Translations under genes and position numbers: made by a program
Notes under the pieces: generated by a model
The model's database searches: none
What the model was told of the DNA's origin: nothing
The model's input: the letters and a program-made list of their open reading frames with translations, nothing else
Part shown: positions 38,665 through 41,835 of the stretch, piece by piece
How positions within the stretch are numbered: the first letter of the stretch is position 1
Layout of the letters: each line of letters begins with the position of its first letter
Source: Cryptobacterium sp. CAG:338
GTDB taxonomy: Bacteria; Actinomycetota; Coriobacteriia; Coriobacteriales; Eggerthellaceae
NCBI GenBank assembly: GCA_000435475.1
Contig: FR896049.1
Span: 1-41,835 of the forward strand
Direction of reading: 5' to 3'
Length of the DNA stretch: 41,835 bases

Positions 38665-41322
38665 ATGTCGTCAGACAAAAAAAGCGAAATGCCGGCTTAT
38701 GGCGATTGGGAGAGGCCGCTTTTCGACGCCTGGAAAGAACAAGGGTATTTTTCTCGTACGCCTGGGTTTGGCAAAAACGGAGCAGATACCTATACCGTGG
38801 TAATTCCTCCTCCTAATGTCACTGGTATGCTTCATATGGGTCATGCGCTGAATGACACCATTCAAGATACTTGTGTTCGTCACGCTCGCATGCAGGGCTA
38901 TCAGACTCGTTGGATTTTAGGTACCGATCATGCGGGTATTGCTACTCAGACTAAAGTTGATAAGAAACTCGCCTCAGAGGGAATTTCTCGTCTAGAAATT
39001 GGTCGTGAAAAGTTTCTGGAAGCTTGCTGGGATTGGCGGGAAGATTACGGCAACACCATCGTGAAGCAAATCGCGGGCATGGGCTGCTCCTGTGATTATT
39101 CTGATGAAAAATTTACTATGTCTCCTGACTATGCCAAAGCGGTCCGTAAGGTATTTTGTGATTGGTATCACGATGGCTTAATTTATCGTGGCCGTCGTAT
39201 TGTTAATTGGTGTCCTTCTTGCACGACTGCTATTGCCGATGATGAGGCAGAGTATATAGACGAAAAAGGCCATCTGTGGTATCTGCGCTACCCACTCTCG
39301 GAGCCTGTTGATGGTATTGAGTATTTAGTGGTAGCAACTACGCGTCCTGAAACTATGTTAGGTGATACGGGTGTTGCGGTATCTCCTAAAGATGAACGTT
39401 ATAAGAATCTGGTTGGCAAGACGATTGATCTGCCTATCGTGGGACGCAAGATTCCAATTTTTGCGGATTACTATGTTGATTCAGAATTTGGTACAGGAGC
39501 AGTAAAGACAACCCCTGCTCATGATCCTAACGATTACGCGATGGGTCAGCGCAATAATTTGGAACAGATTAATGTTTTTGACGAACATGCTGTTGTTGTA
39601 GAGGGATATGGCAAATTCAGCGGTATGACACGCGATGAGGCTCGTGAGGCCATCGTGGCTGAATTCGAAGCTTTGGGGCTTTTGGATCATGTTGAAGAGC
39701 ATGATCATTCGGTCATGACATGCTATCGTTGTCATACTAAGTTGGAACCTTGGCTTTCTGAACAGTGGTTTGTTGCCGTGGATCGTTTGAAAGAACGTGC
39801 TGCTCAGGTCGTAGAAAATGGGGAAGTGCAATTCCATCCTGCTCGTTGGAAGCAGGTATATCTTGACTGGCTAGCTAATCTGAAAGACTGGTGTATTTCT
39901 CGTCAGCTTTGGTGGGGTCATCGAATTCCGATGTTCTACTGTGATGAATGCGGCTGGGAAGATGCCTTAATGGAAGATGCAGAGGTGTGTCCTAAATGTG
40001 GGGCAAAGCTTCGTCAAGATGAAGACGTGCTTGATACCTGGTTCTCTTCGCAGCTATGGCCTTTTGCTACTCAGGGATGGCCTGATACTACCGAGGAGCT
40101 TGATAAAACATATCCTACGCAAATGCTGTCGACCGCTCGTGACATCATGGGCTTATGGGTTGCACGTATGGTTATGTCTTCGCTCTATTTCACCGATCAG
40201 GTTCCTTTCAAGGACGTTATTATTCATCCTACGGTTATGGCTGCTGACGGAAAGCCTATGTCGAAAAGTCGCGGCAACGGTGTGGATCCCCTGAAGCTGA
40301 TGGAAGATTACGGTGCTGATGGCATGCGTTTTGGTCTACTGATGCAAGTTACGGGTGCGCAGGATCTGAAATTTAATGAAAACAAACTGGTAAGTAGTCG
40401 TAATTTTGCGAATAAGATCCGTAATGCTGCTCGTTTTGTCATGATGAATCTCGATGACTATACGCCAGGAGCCCCTGATCCTACTACTCCTGCTGACCGT
40501 TGGATTTTCTCTCGTTTGGCTCGTCTGGTTGCTTCTATTGATGAAGCCTACAAAGAGTATGAATTCAGCGATATGACTCGTGAGCTGTATGCCTTCTTCT
40601 GGAATGAATTCTGTGACTGGTATATTGAGCTTTCAAAGCCTCGATTAGCAGCTGGCGGTCAAGATCGTGCTGCTTGCCAACGTAATTTGGTGTTTGTATT
40701 AGATACTGCTTTGCGTTTACTGCATCCTGCGATGCCTTTTGTAACCGAGCAGATCTATCAAGATATGCCAGGAGAAAAAGACTCTCCTTATTTGATGATG
40801 GCGGCTTGGCCAGACGCAGAAGAGTTAGCAGCCTATATTGATCCAGCCGCTGAGCGTGCCTTGGCAATTGTTACGCAGAGCGTTTCAGGTATTCGTTCTA
40901 TCCGTGCTCGTTATGGAATTTCTCCTAAAACTAAGCTCGAGATGACAGTTAAAGCACAGAGTGCTGAAGCGGTTCAGCTTTTTGAAGAGCAGCAAAATCT
41001 CATTGTTGCTTTGGGTAATGTTGAAGTAGTTGCCGTTTCTGAGACTGCTGAAAAACCAGCGGAATCCACCATGCGTCTTGCTGATGATGTTGAGATCTAT
41101 GTGGCATTAAGTGGTTTAGTTGATTTTGCGGCAGAGCAGGCACGTATAGAAAAAGAACTTGGTAAGCTTGAAAAAGATCGGGTAAAGTTTGACAAAAAGC
41201 TCTCCAATCCTGGATTCTTGTCTAAAGCTGCTCCCGAGATCATTGAAAAAGATCGCGCTAAGTTAGCTGATATTGTGGAGCGCATGGATCGTCTTCAGGC
41301 AGAACTGGCGGAAATGAAATAG
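38665..41322 (+). CDS. valS: Valyl-tRNA synthetase
   Basis: An 885-residue class I synthetase that charges tRNA-Val. The HIGH signature appears as PPPNVTGMLHMGHAL (about residues 50-64), KMSKS as GKPMSKSRGNG (about 530-540), and the editing domain includes TTRPETMLGDTGVAV and GTGAVKTTPAHDPNDY. A zinc-type cysteine cluster is present near 425-455 (CDEC...CPKC). The C-terminal coiled-coil arm (about 820-885) is normal for ValS. GGAAGGA lies before the ATG. The 134-nt leader has no T-box. Confidence 0.98.
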   Translation: MSSDKKSEMPAYGDWERPLFDAWKEQGYFSRTPGFGKNGADTYTVVIPPPNVTGMLHMGHALNDTIQDTCVRHARMQGYQTRWILGTDHAGIATQTKVDKKLASEGISRLEIGREKFLEACWDWREDYGNTIVKQIAGMGCSCDYSDEKFTMSPDYAKAVRKVFCDWYHDGLIYRGRRIVNWCPSCTTAIADDEAEYIDEKGHLWYLRYPLSEPVDGIEYLVVATTRPETMLGDTGVAVSPKDERYKNLVGKTIDLPIVGRKIPIFADYYVDSEFGTGAVKTTPAHDPNDYAMGQRNNLEQINVFDEHAVVVEGYGKFSGMTRDEAREAIVAEFEALGLLDHVEEHDHSVMTCYRCHTKLEPWLSEQWFVAVDRLKERAAQVVENGEVQFHPARWKQVYLDWLANLKDWCISRQLWWGHRIPMFYCDECGWEDALMEDAEVCPKCGAKLRQDEDVLDTWFSSQLWPFATQGWPDTTEELDKTYPTQMLSTARDIMGLWVARMVMSSLYFTDQVPFKDVIIHPTVMAADGKPMSKSRGNGVDPLKLMEDYGADGMRFGLLMQVTGAQDLKFNENKLVSSRNFANKIRNAARFVMMNLDDYTPGAPDPTTPADRWIFSRLARLVASIDEAYKEYEFSDMTRELYAFFWNEFCDWYIELSKPRLAAGGQDRAACQRNLVFVLDTALRLLHPAMPFVTEQIYQDMPGEKDSPYLMMAAWPDAEELAAYIDPAAERALAIVTQSVSGIRSIRARYGISPKTKLEMTVKAQSAEAVQLFEEQQNLIVALGNVEVVAVSETAEKPAESTMRLADDVEIYVALSGLVDFAAEQARIEKELGKLEKDRVKFDKKLSNPGFLSKAAPEIIEKDRAKLADIVERMDRLQAELAEMK

Positions 41323-41334
41323 GTAGGATAAACG

Positions 41335-41763
41335 ATGAATGAGCTTCTTTCTCAGATTTTGACACCAGAGGTAACAGGCGCCTTGACGGTGATTGTTGTA
41401 CTCTTTGTCATTCTTTATGTGTTGTCTATTTTTTGGTCTGTACGCGATGCTTCTCTACGTGACACTCCTTGGGCTTTAGGCTTGCTCTCTATTATTCCGG
41501 TGGTTGGTTTAGTGGCGTATTGCATGGTTCGTCCTGCTTTATTGAAGACCGACCGTGAAGAGCAGGATTTAGAAATCGCTTTAAAGAAGCGTGAACTTAT
41601 GCGCTATGGCGATTGCGCAAACTGTGGTTATCCGGTAGAGGAAGACTATGTAATGTGCCCTAATTGTCATCAGCGCTTAAAGAACCTTTGCCCAACCTGT
41701 CACCATGCGCTTGACCCTTCGTGGTCAGTATGTCCTTACTGCACTACGCCTATTGGTAAGTAG
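41335..41763 (+). CDS. Small membrane protein with double zinc ribbon
   Basis: A 142-residue protein with two hydrophobic helices (about residues 15-36 and 45-65), a charged linker, and a C-terminal pair of zinc ribbons: CANCGYP, CPNCHQR, CPTCHHA and CPYCTTP, eight cysteines in four CxxC knuckles. This resembles the double zinc-ribbon (DZR) modules of uncharacterised prokaryotic membrane proteins; no function can be given. It starts 12 bp after valS and may be co-transcribed with it. The remaining bases to the end of the window show no gene. Confidence 0.85.
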   Translation: MNELLSQILTPEVTGALTVIVVLFVILYVLSIFWSVRDASLRDTPWALGLLSIIPVVGLVAYCMVRPALLKTDREEQDLEIALKKRELMRYGDCANCGYPVEEDYVMCPNCHQRLKNLCPTCHHALDPSWSVCPYCTTPIGK

Positions 41764-41835
41764 CGACTAGGTTAATTCGTAATTGCTTTGAAGGTTTTAC
41801 TATAACAAAGCGTTAAATGTGATAAGGTGAAGCCG

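Overview
The window is a dense, single-strand block of mostly housekeeping genes. All 35 protein-coding genes and the single tRNA that I can support lie on the + strand, usually 0-150 bp apart and often with overlapping stop and start codons. GC content looks moderate (estimated mid-40s percent, not computed). The gene content and order, the Gram-positive type LexA box at uvrA, TrmFO in place of TrmA, and the SMC partners ScpA/ScpB point to a Gram-positive bacterium. My best guess is a lower-GC member of the Coriobacteriia (Actinomycetota; Cryptobacterium/Atopobium-like), with Clostridia as the alternative. This is inference from gene families and order, not from a search.

Layout. Positions 1-1900 hold an AT-rich control region with several palindromes, an MFS transporter gene and a strong terminator. 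A LysR-type regulator follows (1917-2846), then an ABC-F ATPase whose promoter implies a leaderless mRNA. From 5035 a tightly packed run encodes TrmL, ScpA, ScpB, an RluB-type pseudouridine synthase, TyrA, AroA, Cmk, a PlsC-type acyltransferase and IspH. This joins tRNA/rRNA modification, chromosome condensation, aromatic amino acid synthesis, nucleotide metabolism, phospholipid synthesis and isoprenoid synthesis. Der, PlsY and GpsA follow, then an alkyltransferase homologue that lacks its catalytic cysteine, and ribulose-phosphate epimerase.

From 17180 a two-copy 39-bp tandem repeat precedes a cysteine desulfurase, a PHP-family phosphatase, a NIF3 protein, a coiled-coil zinc-ribbon protein and a dNTP triphosphohydrolase. 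An AzlCD-type amino-acid exporter follows, also with a likely leaderless start. Next come ribosomal protein L19 with its own promoter, structured leader and terminator, RNase HII, and a YraN-ComM-DprA cluster (DNA uptake/recombination) followed by TrmFO and a Xer-type recombinase. UvrA follows under a promoter overlapped by a LexA box.

The last part holds an unrecognised membrane-anchored protein, tRNA-Leu(UAG), and the protein quality-control set trigger factor, ClpP and ClpX. Valyl-tRNA synthetase and a small double zinc-ribbon membrane protein close the window. No prophage, insertion sequence, CRISPR array or defence island is visible. The points that most deserve checking are the Cys-to-Ser alkyltransferase homologue, the leaderless promoters, the SOS box, the 39-bp repeat, the interchangeable hairpins at 25018-25091, and the palindrome cluster before the MFS gene.
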